From NCBI GenBank assembly GCA_965218865.1, contig CBDCME010000080.1:103905-167904 (forward strand): a stretch of 64,000 nucleotides of DNA. The letters run 5' to 3'. The notes beneath the pieces are model-generated. The model worked only from the letters and a program-made list of their open reading frames with translations, did not search any database and was not told the DNA's origin. The translations under genes were made by a program, and so were the position numbers. This DNA comes from CBDCME01 sp965218865. GTDB taxonomy: Bacteria; Pseudomonadota; Alphaproteobacteria; JAAXGF01. This document shows, in pieces, positions 17,884-27,712 of this stretch (its first letter is position 1; each line of letters starts with the position of its first letter).

Positions 17884-19052
17884 TACCAACCGCCCTTAAC
17901 ATTGACTTGTGCGAGCCCACGCTCTGAGGCCGATGGACATGATCTTCCAAGGTTGGTCGGTCAGGTTGTTCCAGGCTTGGCAAGAGGCCTCGACGATGGC
18001 TTCATAGGAGTCGAAGACACGATTGGAGAGCCAGTTCTGGCGGAGGTATTGCCAGACATTTTCGGCGGGATTGAGCTCCGGGGACTTGGGTGGCAAAGGC
18101 ACGAGGGAGATGTTCTCCGGGATGCCGAGTTTGGCAGTGGTGTGCCATGCGGCTTGGTCGAGCAGCACGACGGCATGGGCGTTTGGGGCAACGGCCCGGC
18201 TGATTTCCTCGAGATGCAGGTCCATGGCTTCAGTATTGGCGCGCGGCATGACCAGCGCCGCGCCCTCACCGCGCTCGGGGCAGATGGCGCCGAAGAGATA
18301 CGCCGAAGAGGTCCGTAGGTCCTTGACCTGGCGCGGGCGCGATCCCTTTGGGGCCCACTGGCGCACCAGGCTGTTCTTCTGGCCGACGCGCATTTCATCT
18401 TGAAACCAAACCTCGATGGGCGTGTCCGGTGGCTGTGCCGCTACGATTTTCGCCAAGTGTTCGGGAAAACTTTTTTTTAAATTCCTCCTGTGCCCGCGCA
18501 TCCTGGCCGACGTGGCGCGGGCGCGCGGAAATATGCGAGAACCCGAGCGCGGCCAGCAGCTTGCCGACGCTCCGCTCGTGATAGTCCACGCCGAAGCGCG
18601 TTCGGATCAGTTGCTTGAGATCGATGCAGCGCCAGCGCACGACCCCATCCCGTTCGGGATCGGGACCGGCCTCGATAGCCCGCGAAAGCGCCGCCATTTG
18701 CGACGGCGTCAACCGACGCAACGCCCCGTTCGGCTTGCGGTCGATCAGACCGGCCGGACCTCCCGCGTTGAACCGGTGAACCCAGTCCCGCAACGTCTGC
18801 CGATCCATGCCGCCAATACCCGCCGCGCACGCTCGATCCATCCCATCGTAGATGGCCGCCATCGACAAAAGCCGTCGCGCCTGGTTCCCATCATCGCTCC
18901 GTGCCGCAAGAACACGGACTCTTTCAGCATCAAAGTCGTTTCGCAAAGGAATCGTTGGCACTGAACACACTCCCTTGTTGCCAACAACCTTGAATCACAC
19001 AAAACCTAGCGTGTAAACCTTTGCGCGAGTCAAACTCTAGGGCGGTTGGTAT
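17884..19052 (-). mobile_element. IS630-family element, copy 2
   Basis: 1169 bp inside an IS256 transposase gene; TA duplicated at 17882-17883 and 19053-19054. Ends TACCAACCGCCC / GGGCGGTTGGTAT. Confidence 0.95.
17896..18961 (-). CDS. IS630-family transposase, two overlapping frames (8-A run)
   Basis: Frame A (18395-18961) holds the helix-turn-helix half; frame B (17896-18501) holds the DDE domain. They overlap around an 8-A run, so joining needs a +1 shift (or loss of one A in the transcript). The start codon is GTG here instead of ATG (VPTIPLRNDF). Otherwise near-identical to copy 1. Confidence 0.85.
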
Positions 19053-20035
19053 TACGGTTTCGACCCGCAAGTACGCGCGCGCCGTGCGCCTGCCCGGCGA
19101 GGCCAGCGGCGACTTGCCGGCACGCGCGGGCGATGCGACCTCGAAGTCCGCGGTCTCGCGGCGCTTCGTGGCCATGACGCGCAAGAAGCTGAAGGCCTTC
19201 CTGGCCAGCGACCTTTCGGATCTCGATCTCCTGGTCATCCAGATCGACGGGCTGCACGTCGGCGATCACGTGTTGCTGGCAGCTATTGGCATCGACGGCG
19301 CGGGCGAGAAGCATGTTCTAGGCCTGGCCGAAGGTGCCACGGAGAATGCCGCCACGGTGCAGGCGCTGCTCGACAACCTGACCGCCCGCGGCCTCGACCC
19401 GGAAGTGCCCCGGCTCTTCATCGTCGACGGCGCCAAGGCGCTCTCCAAGGCGATCAAGCGGACCTTCGGGCCGGTGGCCGCCCTCCAGCGCTGCCAGGTC
19501 CACAAGGGCCGCAACATCATCGAGCGCCTCGACGAAAGCCTTCATGCCGGCGTCAAGAAGGCGCTCAGGCAAGCCTGGGACCAAGACGATGCCGAGAAAG
19601 CCGAACGCCTCATGAAGAACCTGGCGCGCCGCCTGGAGACCGAGGCCCCCGGCGTTTCGGCTTCCATCCTGGAGGGCCTGGATGAGATCCTCACCGTGAT
19701 CCGCTTGGGCCTGCCGCCCAAGCTCAGGCGCTCCTTGGCCTGCACCAACGCCATCGAGAATGCCTTGGGAACGGTCAGGATGGTGCAGCACAATGTCAAG
19801 CGCTGGCGCAACGCCGAGATGGCCTTGCGATGGACCGCCGCCGGCCTCCTGGAAGCCCAAAAGACCTCCGTCGCCTCAAGGCCTACCGGCAACTCCCCAT
19901 CCTCAGAGCTGCCCTCGAGGATCACGTGAAAAAGGCAAAAGCGAAAAGCGCCATTGAAACCATCAAAGAGGCCGCCTAGCCTCGAAGCCCAACCATGCCT
20001 GCCTCGCCTTTTTCAACAGAGCATGGGACATCGCC

Positions 20036-20519
20036 AAAAGTTCATCGTCCTATACATTTATTTTATAGTTTAGATTTCGAATATTTTTAATTGTATGATC
20101 TTTTTCATTGAGCAGGTTTACATATCGAAATCCTATTCTAGTTGCCGAAAATTCTTTAAACGACGGGAAAAGAAACTCGACTGCTTTTTCGATTTCTGGC
20201 TGGAATACCGCCCAACCCAAATACGGCGCCTTGAGGTGATACGAAATCGCATTGGCGCCAATTTTGACTATCCGTTGACCGTCAGGTTCGTGGAGTTCGA
20301 GGATAGGCTGGTGCTTAGAATTGCGATCCTGCTTGCGGATCGGGGCGGGAATGTTTGATGTGGGCAAGCGCTTTTTTGGTAATCGCACCACGGTTCAAAT
20401 TCAGCAAGCCGTCCCACCACTCTCTCTGGGATCTGGCTGGATTCGTCCCAGTCAAACCGCACTTCAAGAATTGCCTCGGCGATGGCATCTTTCTTCAGCT
20501 TACGAGGAAGGTGCTTCAT
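20036..20519 (-). pseudogene. TIGR04255-family gene, N-terminal part
   Basis: Opens MKHLPRKLKKDAIAEAILEV then RFDWDESSQIPERVVGRLAEF, the usual start of the family (an A-I-x-EA-x-x-E-V-R-F pattern). A one-base loss in an A-run near 20374-20379 shifts the frame; the other frame continues KRLPTSNIPAPIRKQD, LELHEPDGQRIVKIGANAIS and FSATRIGFRYVNLL. A TAG follows shortly before the IS256 insertion. So the gene carries a frameshift, a stop and an insertion. Function of the family is not known to me. Confidence 0.8.
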
Positions 20520-21310
20520 TCGCGTGTTTCTACAAAGAGAGGCCGCTTATACTCTCGTATTCATCCACGTCAGTAAAGTAAAAAAGTTTATAAAAAATGG
20601 ACTGCGCAATATCTCAAAATTTACCGAAATAAAACAAAGAATTATGACAACGCACGTCATTTGGGGCAGAGGGTCGGGGATTGACCGCGTCGTGAGGCGG
20701 GAGCCGATCAACCCCCGCACCACATTATCGCTTCAACGTTTTCTCGTGTCGGGATCAAAGCCGTAGAGCCCGCTGTATCCATGATGATCCATCCAGCTTT
20801 TTGGCGTATTAGGTTGATCTGTTTTCGCCCTGAGACGATCCCTCGGGCGATTCTGAGACTTTAACGAGAACGGCTGGGGCGGGCGAGTCCAAGCTGGGTC
20901 AGTCAGCTTTTCAGCTATCACGCTGAACGGGTACGTCTGCCTCCAGGCCACAGGGTTCTCCCTCCTCCGCATACTCGCCCACGATATTTGGCATCCGTAA
21001 TGGTGCAAGGAACCGGGAGACGGTGTTCACTTTCTGATCTCGATTCCGAAAAAAATTTTCTCGCGGGATGCAGCTAATGCAGTATTTAAACAGGCTAGTC
21101 TAGACCCCGAGTTTTGAAACCGCCAGCGGAACGAGAGCAGCCAGACGATCGCCCCACCCGCGTTTTCTTGACAGCCATTCGAATCGAATTACATTGCGCC
21201 TCGCGAGGAATACGATGGAGCCCCTGTCGCCGCGAGACGTTCGGCGCTGAAAATCTCGGCCGGGCTCGCGCCATGCTCACCTAGGAGTTACCTTATCGGA
21301 ACGTCCCTTC
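20520..21310 (+). other. region upstream of thrS without supported gene
   Basis: A leftward frame at 20733-21008 (91 residues, no recognised domain) is the longest candidate and is not convincing. The stretch 20560-20660 is AT-rich and may hold the promoter of the leftward TIGR04255 cassette. The thrS leader (21050-21310) shows no specifier-type T-box that I can identify. Confidence 0.3.
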
Positions 21311-23224
21311 GTGGTCGCCATCACCTTTCCCGACGGTAGCGTCCGGCAATTCGAGGCCGGCGTCAGCGGCGCCGAGGTCGCCTCCGCGATCGGCCCGGGA
21401 CTCGCGAAAGCGGCGCTGGCCGTGCGCATCGACGGGGTGTTGAAGGATCTCGCGGCCACGGTCGAGAACGATGCCCGGGTCGAGATCGTCACCGCCAAGG
21501 ACGCGGACGCGCTCGAACTCATCCGCCACGACGCCGCCCACGCCATGGCCCAGGCGGTCAAGGAACTCTACCCCGAGACCCAGGTCACCATCGGTCCGGC
21601 GATCGCGGACGGGTTCTACTATGACTTCGCCCGCGAGACCCCGTTCACGCCCGAGGATCTCGAACGGATCGAGGCGCGGATGCGCGGGATCGTCGACCGC
21701 GACATCCCCATCAGCCGCGAAGTCTGGCCCCGGGACGAGGCCATCGCCTTCTTCGAGGAGACGGGCGAGCACTACAAGGCCGAAATCATCTCGGATCTCC
21801 CGGCGGAAGAGGAAATCAGCCTCTACCGCCAAGGGGATTTCATCGATCTCTGCCGTGGCCCCCATCTGCCAACGACAGGCAAACTGGGCAAGGCCTTCAA
21901 GCTGATGAAGCTGGCCGGCGCCTACTGGCGCGGCGACAGCCGCAATCAGATGCTGCAGCGGATTTACGGCACCGCCTGGGCGGACAAGAAACAACTCGCC
22001 GCCTACCTCCACCGCCTGGCCGAGGCCGAACGCCGCGACCACCGCCGCCTGGGCCGGCAGCTCGACCTCTTCCACTTCCAGGACGAAGCCGTGGGCATGG
22101 TGTTCTGGCACCCCAAGGGCTGGACCCTCTACCGCCACTTGACCGATTTCGTGCGCCAGCGGCTGAGCGCCGCCGGTTACGTCGAGGTCAATACGCCGCA
22201 GCTCGTCGACCGCTCCCTGTGGGAGGCCTCGGGCCACTGGGATAAATTCCGCGAGCAGATGTTTACCGCCGAATCGGACGAGCGCGTGCTGGCGCTCAAG
22301 CCGATGAATTGTCCTTGCCACGTCCAGATTTTCCGCCAGGGCGTGCGCAGTTACCGTGATCTACCATACCGCATGGCCGAGTTCGGGACCTGCCACCGCT
22401 ACGAACCCTCCGGGGCTCTGCACGGCCTGATGCGGGTCCGCGGTTTCACCCAGGACGACGCCCACATCTTCTGTACCAAGGACCAGATTACCGAGGAGAG
22501 CAAGGCTTTCTGCGCCCTGGCGTTGGAAATCTACGACGATCTCGGGTTTTCCGACGTGGTCGTGAAGTTCGCCGACCGGCCTCCGGTGCGGGCCGGCGAG
22601 GACGCGGTCTGGGACCGGGCCGAGGCGGCGCTCAAGGTCGCCGTCGAGGCCACCGGCCTGCCCTATACGCTGAACCCGGGCGAAGGCGCGTTCTACGGCC
22701 CCAAACTGGAATTCGTGCTGCGCGACGCGATCGGCCGGGAATGGCAATGCGGCACCCTCCAGGTCGATTTCGTCCTCCCCGAGCGGCTCGACGCCCATTA
22801 CGTCGGCGAGGACGGTGGCCGCCACCGGCCGGTCATGCTCCATCGCGCCATCCTCGGGTCGATCGAGCGTTTTATCGGCATATTGATCGAGGATACCACC
22901 GGTCATTTGCCCTTGTGGCTGGCGCCGGTGCAGGTCGCCGTCGCCACGATCACCCAGGACGGCGACGCCTTCGCGGGCGAGACGGCGCGGGCATTACGCG
23001 CCGCCGGTCTCCGCGTCGTCCTCGATACGAACAACGAGAAGATCGGATTCAAGGTGCGACTGCACAGCACCCGAAAGATCCCGGTGCTGCTCGCCATCGG
23101 TAAGCGCGAGGCGGCACAGGGAACCGTCGCGGCGCGAAGATTGGGATCCAAGGATCAAGAAATTCTTGCGCTTGATGAGGCCGTCGCTAGACTGACCGAG
23201 GAGGCACAAACACCAACCCGGTGA
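21311..23224 (+). CDS. thrS: threonine--tRNA ligase
   Basis: 637 residues, full length. TGS domain (residues 1-60, VAITFPDGSVRQFEAGVSG), second editing domain with HDAAHAMAQAVKELYP, class II catalytic core with the zinc-site PMNCPCH, motif 2 RYEPSGALHGLMRVRGF and motif 3 HRAILGSIERF, then the anticodon-binding domain. Start is GTG 21311. infC follows after a 76-base gap, the common thrS-infC order. Confidence 0.97.
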   Translation: MVAITFPDGSVRQFEAGVSGAEVASAIGPGLAKAALAVRIDGVLKDLAATVENDARVEIVTAKDADALELIRHDAAHAMAQAVKELYPETQVTIGPAIADGFYYDFARETPFTPEDLERIEARMRGIVDRDIPISREVWPRDEAIAFFEETGEHYKAEIISDLPAEEEISLYRQGDFIDLCRGPHLPTTGKLGKAFKLMKLAGAYWRGDSRNQMLQRIYGTAWADKKQLAAYLHRLAEAERRDHRRLGRQLDLFHFQDEAVGMVFWHPKGWTLYRHLTDFVRQRLSAAGYVEVNTPQLVDRSLWEASGHWDKFREQMFTAESDERVLALKPMNCPCHVQIFRQGVRSYRDLPYRMAEFGTCHRYEPSGALHGLMRVRGFTQDDAHIFCTKDQITEESKAFCALALEIYDDLGFSDVVVKFADRPPVRAGEDAVWDRAEAALKVAVEATGLPYTLNPGEGAFYGPKLEFVLRDAIGREWQCGTLQVDFVLPERLDAHYVGEDGGRHRPVMLHRAILGSIERFIGILIEDTTGHLPLWLAPVQVAVATITQDGDAFAGETARALRAAGLRVVLDTNNEKIGFKVRLHSTRKIPVLLAIGKREAAQGTVAARRLGSKDQEILALDEAVARLTEEAQTPTR

Positions 23225-23287
23225 GCGTGCCCGGGGAGCATGAACGCGACCGAGTTGGGTTTGCAGCCCGATGCGGGAAAATTCGGA

Positions 23288-23293
23288 AAGGAG
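23288..23293 (+). promoter_or_regulatory. Shine-Dalgarno of infC that decides an AUA start
   Basis: AAGGAG lies 7 bases before ATA 23301 but 25 bases before the first ATG (23319), which is in the same frame. The spacing fits ATA and not ATG. Confidence 0.65.
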
Positions 23294-23300
23294 CTTTTAG

Positions 23301-23837
23301 ATACCAAGACCATCAACAATGGCCCCGCCGACGCGCGAGGGCCCGCGCATCAACGAACTTATCGACACACCAACGATTCGCCTTATCGATCACAAGGGAC
23401 AACAGATTGGCGTCGTGCCGACCCAAAGGGGCCGCGACATGGCCGACGAAGTAGGTCTCGACCTTGTGGAGGTGGCCCCGAATTCGGACCCGCCCGTTTG
23501 CAAGCTCCTCGATTACGGCAAATTCAAGTACGAGGCGCAAAAGAAGGCCAGCGAGGCCCGCAAGCGGCAGAAGACCATCGACGTCAAGGAAGTGAAAATG
23601 CGTCCGATGATCGACGTCAACGACTACCAGGTCAAAATGCGCAACATCATGCGCTTTCTCGACGCCGGAGACAAAGTCAAGGTCACCTTGCGGTTCCGGG
23701 GCCGTGAAATGGTCCACCAGGACCTCGGCATGAACGTCATGACACGGGTTCAAGACGACGTCGGAGAAAAGGCCAAGGTCGAGCAAATGCCGAAGATGGA
23801 AGGCCGCCAGATGACCATGGTGATCGCCCCACGCTGA
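23301..23837 (+). CDS. infC: translation initiation factor IF-3
   Basis: 178 residues if started at ATA 23301 (IPRPSTMAPPTREGPRINEL); 172 from the ATG at 23319. IF-3 hallmarks: REGPRINELIDTPTIRLID, DLVEVAPNSDPPVCKLLDYGK, KKASEARKRQKTIDVKEVK, then the C-terminal domain with KVKVTLRFRGREMVH. IF-3 genes are known for rare AUU-type starts used in autoregulation, and the Shine-Dalgarno spacing here supports a rare AUA start. rpmI-rplT, which usually follow, are absent: an IS630 copy begins 78 bases later. Confidence 0.95.
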   Translation: MPRPSTMAPPTREGPRINELIDTPTIRLIDHKGQQIGVVPTQRGRDMADEVGLDLVEVAPNSDPPVCKLLDYGKFKYEAQKKASEARKRQKTIDVKEVKMRPMIDVNDYQVKMRNIMRFLDAGDKVKVTLRFRGREMVHQDLGMNVMTRVQDDVGEKAKVEQMPKMEGRQMTMVIAPR

Positions 23838-23914
23838 TCTCGATGGTCGGGGCGATGCCGGCCAGCGGAAGTTCGTGGATCGACCCCAACACTTGATTCC
23901 CAGGCGTTGGAATA

Positions 23915-25095
23915 ATACCAACCGCCCTAGAGTTTGACTCGCGCAAAGGTTTACACGCTAGGTTTTGTGTGATTCAAGGTTGTTGGCAACAAGGGAGTGT
24001 GTTCAATGCCAACGATTCCTTTGCGAAACGACTTTGATGCTGAAAGAGTCCGTGTTCTTGCGGCACGGAGCGATGATGGGAACCAGACGCGACGGCTTTT
24101 GTCGATGGCGGCCATCTACGATGGGATGGATCGAGCGTGCGCGGCGCGTATTGGCGGCATGGATCGGCAGACGTTGCGGGACTGGGTTCACCGGTTCAAC
24201 GCGGGAGGTCCGGCCGGTCTGATCGACCGCAAGCCGAACGGGGCGTTGCGTCGGTTGACGCCGTCGCAAATGGCGGCGCTTTCGCGGGCTATCGAGGCCG
24301 GTCCCGATCCCGAACGGGATGGGGTCGTGCGCTGGCGCTGCATCGATCTCAAGCAACTGATCCGAACGCGCTTCGGCGTGGACTATCACGAGCGGAGCGT
24401 CGGCAAGCTGCTGGCCGCGCTCGGGTTCTCGCATATTTCCGCGCGCCCGCGCCACGTCGGCCAGGATGCGCGGGCACAGGAGGAATTTAAAAAAAAGTTT
24501 TCCCGAACACTTGGCGAAAATTGTAGCGGCACAGCCACCGGACACGCCCATAGAGGTTTGGTTTCAAGATGAAATGCGCGTCGGCCAGAAGAACAGCCTG
24601 GTGCGCCAGTGGGCCCCAAAGGGATCGCGCCCGCGCCAGGTCAAGGACCTACGGAAGGACCTACGGACCTCTTCGGCGTATCTCTTCGGCGCCATCTGCC
24701 CCGAGCGCGGTGAGGGCGCGGCGCTGGTCATGCCGCGCGCCAATACTGAAGCCATGGACCTGCATCTCGAGGAAATCAGCCGGGCCGTTGCCCCAAACGC
24801 CCATGCCGTCGTGCTGCTCGACCAAGCCGCATGGCACACCACTGCCAAACTCGGCATCCCGGAGAACATCTCCCTCGTGCCTTTGCCACCCAAGTCCCCG
24901 GAGCTCAATCCCGCCGAAAATGTCGGGCAATACCTCCGCCAGAACTGGCTCTCCAATCGTGTCTTCGACTCCTATGAAGCCATCGTCGAGGCCTCTTGCC
25001 AAGCCTGGAACAACCTGACCGACCTACCTTGGAAGATCATGTCCATCGGCCTCAGAGCGTGGGCTCGCACAAGTCAATGTTAAGGGCGGTTGGTA
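23915..25095 (+). mobile_element. IS630-family element, copy 3
   Basis: 1181 bp, TA duplicated at 23913-23914 and 25096-25097. It is 12 bp longer than the others because AAGGACCTACGG is tandemly repeated near 24645-24668. It sits between infC and a TIR-type gene fragment. Confidence 0.95.
24006..25083 (+). CDS. IS630-family transposase, two overlapping frames (8-A run)
   Basis: Frame A 24006-24572, frame B 24466-25083. The in-frame 12-bp duplication adds KDLR before the central domain, and Trp is replaced by Gly beside the catalytic Glu (AENVGQYLR). These changes, unique to this copy, make it the least likely to be active. Confidence 0.8.
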
Positions 25096-25097
25096 TA

Positions 25098-25471
25098 AGT
25101 TGGACACTGCGTCTATTTTCGTAAATCGACCGACTCCGATGGGAGAGGTTCGAGAGGGTCTGATAAAAGGCCGTCAAAGGGCGATTGCGATGCTGAAAGA
25201 AGCGAAACGCTATCTCCAGGAGCGCCTCGAAGATGCCCACCTGACCGGCGAATTCAAGACATCTATGCCGTCGAGACAGCCCAGTGGACGCAAGGTTTTT
25301 ATCGTCCACGGTCACGACATTGGTGCCAGCAATACCATCGCTCGATTCATCAAGAACCTCGGTTTGGAACCGGTGATTCTCCGTGAGCAACCGAACCAAA
25401 GCCGGGCTTTGATCGAGAAATTCGAAGCACTTTCAGCCGATGTCGTTTTTGCCGTCGTTGTCATGACACCA
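25098..25471 (+). pseudogene. TIR-like (CAP12/PF10137-type) protein fragment
   Basis: About 124 residues open at both ends: cut on the left by IS630 copy 3 and on the right by IS256 copy 3. After a helical stretch (MLKEAKRYLQERLEDAHL) comes GRKVFIVHGHDIGASNTIAR, FIKNLGLEPVILREQPNQSR and ALSADVVFAVVVMTP, the pattern of the PF10137 predicted nucleotide-binding/TIR domain found in some CBASS/Pycsar effectors and related proteins. Start, partner genes and C-terminus are lost. Confidence 0.75.
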
Positions 25472-26933
25472 GGCGATGTCCCATGCTCTGTTGAAAAAGG
25501 CGAGGCAGGCATGGTTGGGCTTCGAGGCTAGGCGGCCTCTTTGATGGTTTCAATGGCGCTTTTCGCTTTTGCCTTTTTCACGTGATCCTCGAGGGCAGCT
25601 CTGAGGATGGGGAGTTGCCGGTAGGCCTTGAGGCGACGGAGGTCTTTTGGGCTTCCAGGAGGCCGGCGGCGGTCCATCGCAAGGCCATCTCGGCGTTGCG
25701 CCAGCGCTTGACATTGTGCTGCACCATCCTGACCGTTCCCAAGGCATTCTCGATGGCGTTGGTGCAGGCCAAGGAGCGCCTGAGCTTGGGAGGCAGGCCC
25801 AAGCGGATCACGGTGAGGATCTCATCCAGGCCCTCCAGGATGGAAGCCGAAACGCCGGGGGCCTCGGTCTCCAGGCGGCGCGCCAGGTTCTTCATGAGGC
25901 GTTCGGCTTTCTCGGCATCGTCTTGGTCCCAGGCTTGCCTGAGCGCCTTCTTGACGCCGGCATGAAGGCTTTCGTCGAGGCGCTCGATGATGTTGCGGCC
26001 CTTGTGGACCTGGCAGCGCTGGAGGGCGGCCACCGGCCCGAAGGTCCGCTTGATCGCCTTGGAGAGCGCCTTGGCGCCGTCGACGATGAAGAGCCGGGGC
26101 ACTTCCGGGTCGAGGCCGCGGGCGGTCAGGTTGTCGAGCAGCGCCTGCACCGTGGCGGCATTCTCCGTGGCACCTTCGGCCAGGCCTAGAACATGCTTCT
26201 CGCCCGCGCCGTCGATGCCAATAGCTGCCAGCAACACGTGATCGCCGACGTGCAGCCCGTCGATCTGGATGACCAGGAGATCGAGATCCGAAAGGTCGCT
26301 GGCCAGGAAGGCCTTCAGCTTCTTGCGCGTCATGGCCACGAAGCGCCGCGAGACCGCGGACTTCGAGGTCGCATCGCCCGCGCGTGCCGGCAAGTCGCCG
26401 CTGGCCTCGCCGGGCAGGCGCACGGCGCGCGCGTACTTGCGGGTCGAAACCGTAAGCAGCATGATGTTCATCGCCCAGGACTGCAAAAGCGCCGGGTCCG
26501 AGAGCAACTCCCAGCTCGGCAAGCTCATCTCCTTGCCCGCAAGATCGCGCACCCGCGGGCGCGTCAGCTTCACCTTGCCCCCGTGATAGGCAATCTCGCT
26601 CTGGGTTGTCCCCCAGCGATGGCCCTGCCGCTCGGCCGTGCGGGCGTGGCGCGCTCCGCAGAGCACCTCGCTATCCTCGTCCAGCATCTCGCCCAGGGTC
26701 TCCACCCCGGCCAACAGGCAAAAGCGATCCACGCTCATGCGCAGATCATCAAAAGCCTCCGGCAAGGCCGGCGGCAACAGCGGAAGCGGGATCTCCAACA
26801 GTTTCGAAAGGCGGCTGTTCCGTGTAGTCTTGGTCATGGCGTCGTTCTCCTTGATGGATTCAACACCCAGAGCCTAACGGTTCCAGGCGAATGACGCCTA
26901 CCTCACTTTTTCAACATCAGCCGGGACATTGCC
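25472..26933 (-). mobile_element. IS256-family element, copy 3
   Basis: 1462 bp, complete ends, opposite orientation to copies 1 and 2. The 8-bp flanks (TGACACCA and CCCTTCTT) do not match, so the DNA on the two sides was not originally contiguous: a recombination or adjacent deletion has occurred here. Confidence 0.95.
25578..26837 (-). CDS. IS256-family (Mutator-type) transposase, intact
   Basis: 419 residues, identical or nearly so to the product of 9314-10573, with the same Asp (QIDGLHVGDH), Asp (IVDGAKAL) and Glu (TNAIENALG) motif positions. Confidence 0.95.
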   Translation of the reverse strand: MTKTTRNSRLSKLLEIPLPLLPPALPEAFDDLRMSVDRFCLLAGVETLGEMLDEDSEVLCGARHARTAERQGHRWGTTQSEIAYHGGKVKLTRPRVRDLAGKEMSLPSWELLSDPALLQSWAMNIMLLTVSTRKYARAVRLPGEASGDLPARAGDATSKSAVSRRFVAMTRKKLKAFLASDLSDLDLLVIQIDGLHVGDHVLLAAIGIDGAGEKHVLGLAEGATENAATVQALLDNLTARGLDPEVPRLFIVDGAKALSKAIKRTFGPVAALQRCQVHKGRNIIERLDESLHAGVKKALRQAWDQDDAEKAERLMKNLARRLETEAPGVSASILEGLDEILTVIRLGLPPKLRRSLACTNAIENALGTVRMVQHNVKRWRNAEMALRWTAAGLLEAQKTSVASRPTGNSPSSELPSRIT

Positions 26934-26948
26934 CCCTTCTTGCTGCTC

Positions 26949-27044
26949 TCACCAGCAGGCCGTCCGGGAGGGGTCGTGGTTATCCCTCGCTCCAGGGTGT
27001 TTACCGAAGAAGGCCGTTATGTAACGGCTAAGCCAGCCGCTCAT
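26949..27044 (-). CDS. possible small protein, 31 residues
   Basis: MSGWLSRYITAFFGKHPGAR followed by 11 more residues. Supported mainly by a strong AAAGGAGG 6 bases upstream of the ATG and an AT-rich promoter-like stretch (TTATATTAAGTG) before that. It stops just short of the IS256 end. It may equally be the 5' end of a gene lost in the rearrangement beside the IS. Confidence 0.35.
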   Translation of the reverse strand: MSGWLSRYITAFFGKHPGARDNHDPSRTACW

Positions 27045-27307
27045 ATCGACCTCCTTTCCGCGTCCTTGATGACGCTACACTTAATATAATGTCTCGCGCA
27101 GGTTTTTCCAAAACTGGGAATTTTCTGCCCTCCAAGGAAATTTGATAACGGTGACTATGGATATCACTTCGTAATTTCGTTGGTCACCAATACAACGCTA
27201 GTGACAACCGAAGCGGGAACCAATATTTTCTCGGAATAAATTACGATCTTCTTCTTGAAAACAGAATTGCGAATATAAGAGACGCAAACGTAATTAGCGT
27301 CGCTAAA

Positions 27308-27712
27308 TCACATTGCAAAATAACCTTGAAAGTTCCTAGTACTACTTCGATCGTCATTGTTAAAGGCTCCGGTAAACGCGGTCAAGAAGCACTGATCCGT
27401 ATCTTGCGCGTTAGGAGCGTTTATTTGACGAGGAGACCTTTTAATATTGTGACAATCGCCATACAGGCGGATTGCCTTTGACTGCAACCATAAGCGAGCC
27501 AAGGCGCGTGCAACTTTTTCGAATTCTGAATTGGCATTAATTCGAGGAGAAGGCGGGTTCGGCAGCGTCGGTTTGAAGAGGTTCAGCAGCCCGCGCAAAG
27601 GAGCGTAAACGATCCGAGACTTAACCCTATACAACCATACTGATCTACCTACCGACACAGTTAATTTGTCGGCTAAGAGGGTAACAATATGATATTGCTG
27701 ATGATTTTTCAT
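27308..27712 (-). CDS. hypothetical protein, weakly supported
   Basis: A 134-residue frame in low-GC DNA without recognised domain (KNHQQYHIVTLLADKLTVSV near the start). The surrounding 26934-28089 stretch otherwise holds no supported gene. Composition and lack of a clear ribosome-binding site keep confidence low. Confidence 0.25.
   Translation of the reverse strand: MKNHQQYHIVTLLADKLTVSVGRSVWLYRVKSRIVYAPLRGLLNLFKPTLPNPPSPRINANSEFEKVARALARLWLQSKAIRLYGDCHNIKRSPRQINAPNAQDTDQCFLTAFTGAFNNDDRSSTRNFQGYFAM

Larger units (their letters stand above)
17499..19929 (+). pseudogene. IS256-family transposase split by IS630
   Basis: The N-terminal 128 codons (17499-17883) end at NIMLL; the rest (19053-19929) resumes with TVSTRKYARAV. 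The two halves match the intact copy at 9314 almost perfectly (D to N change at SNPALLQ). The IS630 insertion duplicated TA. No functional transposase. Confidence 0.95.
17403..20035 (+). mobile_element. IS256-family element, copy 2, interrupted by IS630 copy 2
   Basis: Same ends as copy 1 and a perfect 8-bp target duplication AAAAGTTC (17395-17402 and 20036-20043). Removing the nested IS630 (17884-19052) restores a 1462-bp element. This proves the order of events: IS256 entered the TIGR04255 gene first, then IS630 entered IS256. Confidence 0.95.

Noticed and set aside
9218..20035. Composite transposon flanked by IS256 copies 1 and 2 carrying purM and glycosyltransferases
   Set aside because: Copy 2 has its own perfect 8-bp duplication, and copy 1 lies in a different gene with related flanks, so each looks like an independent insertion.
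20733..21008. Leftward 91-residue frame upstream of thrS
   Set aside because: No domain, no clear start signal and no coding-like composition.
21050..21310. T-box or other riboswitch in the thrS leader
   Set aside because: No T-box sequence or clear terminator/antiterminator seen, and such control is not expected in alphaproteobacteria.
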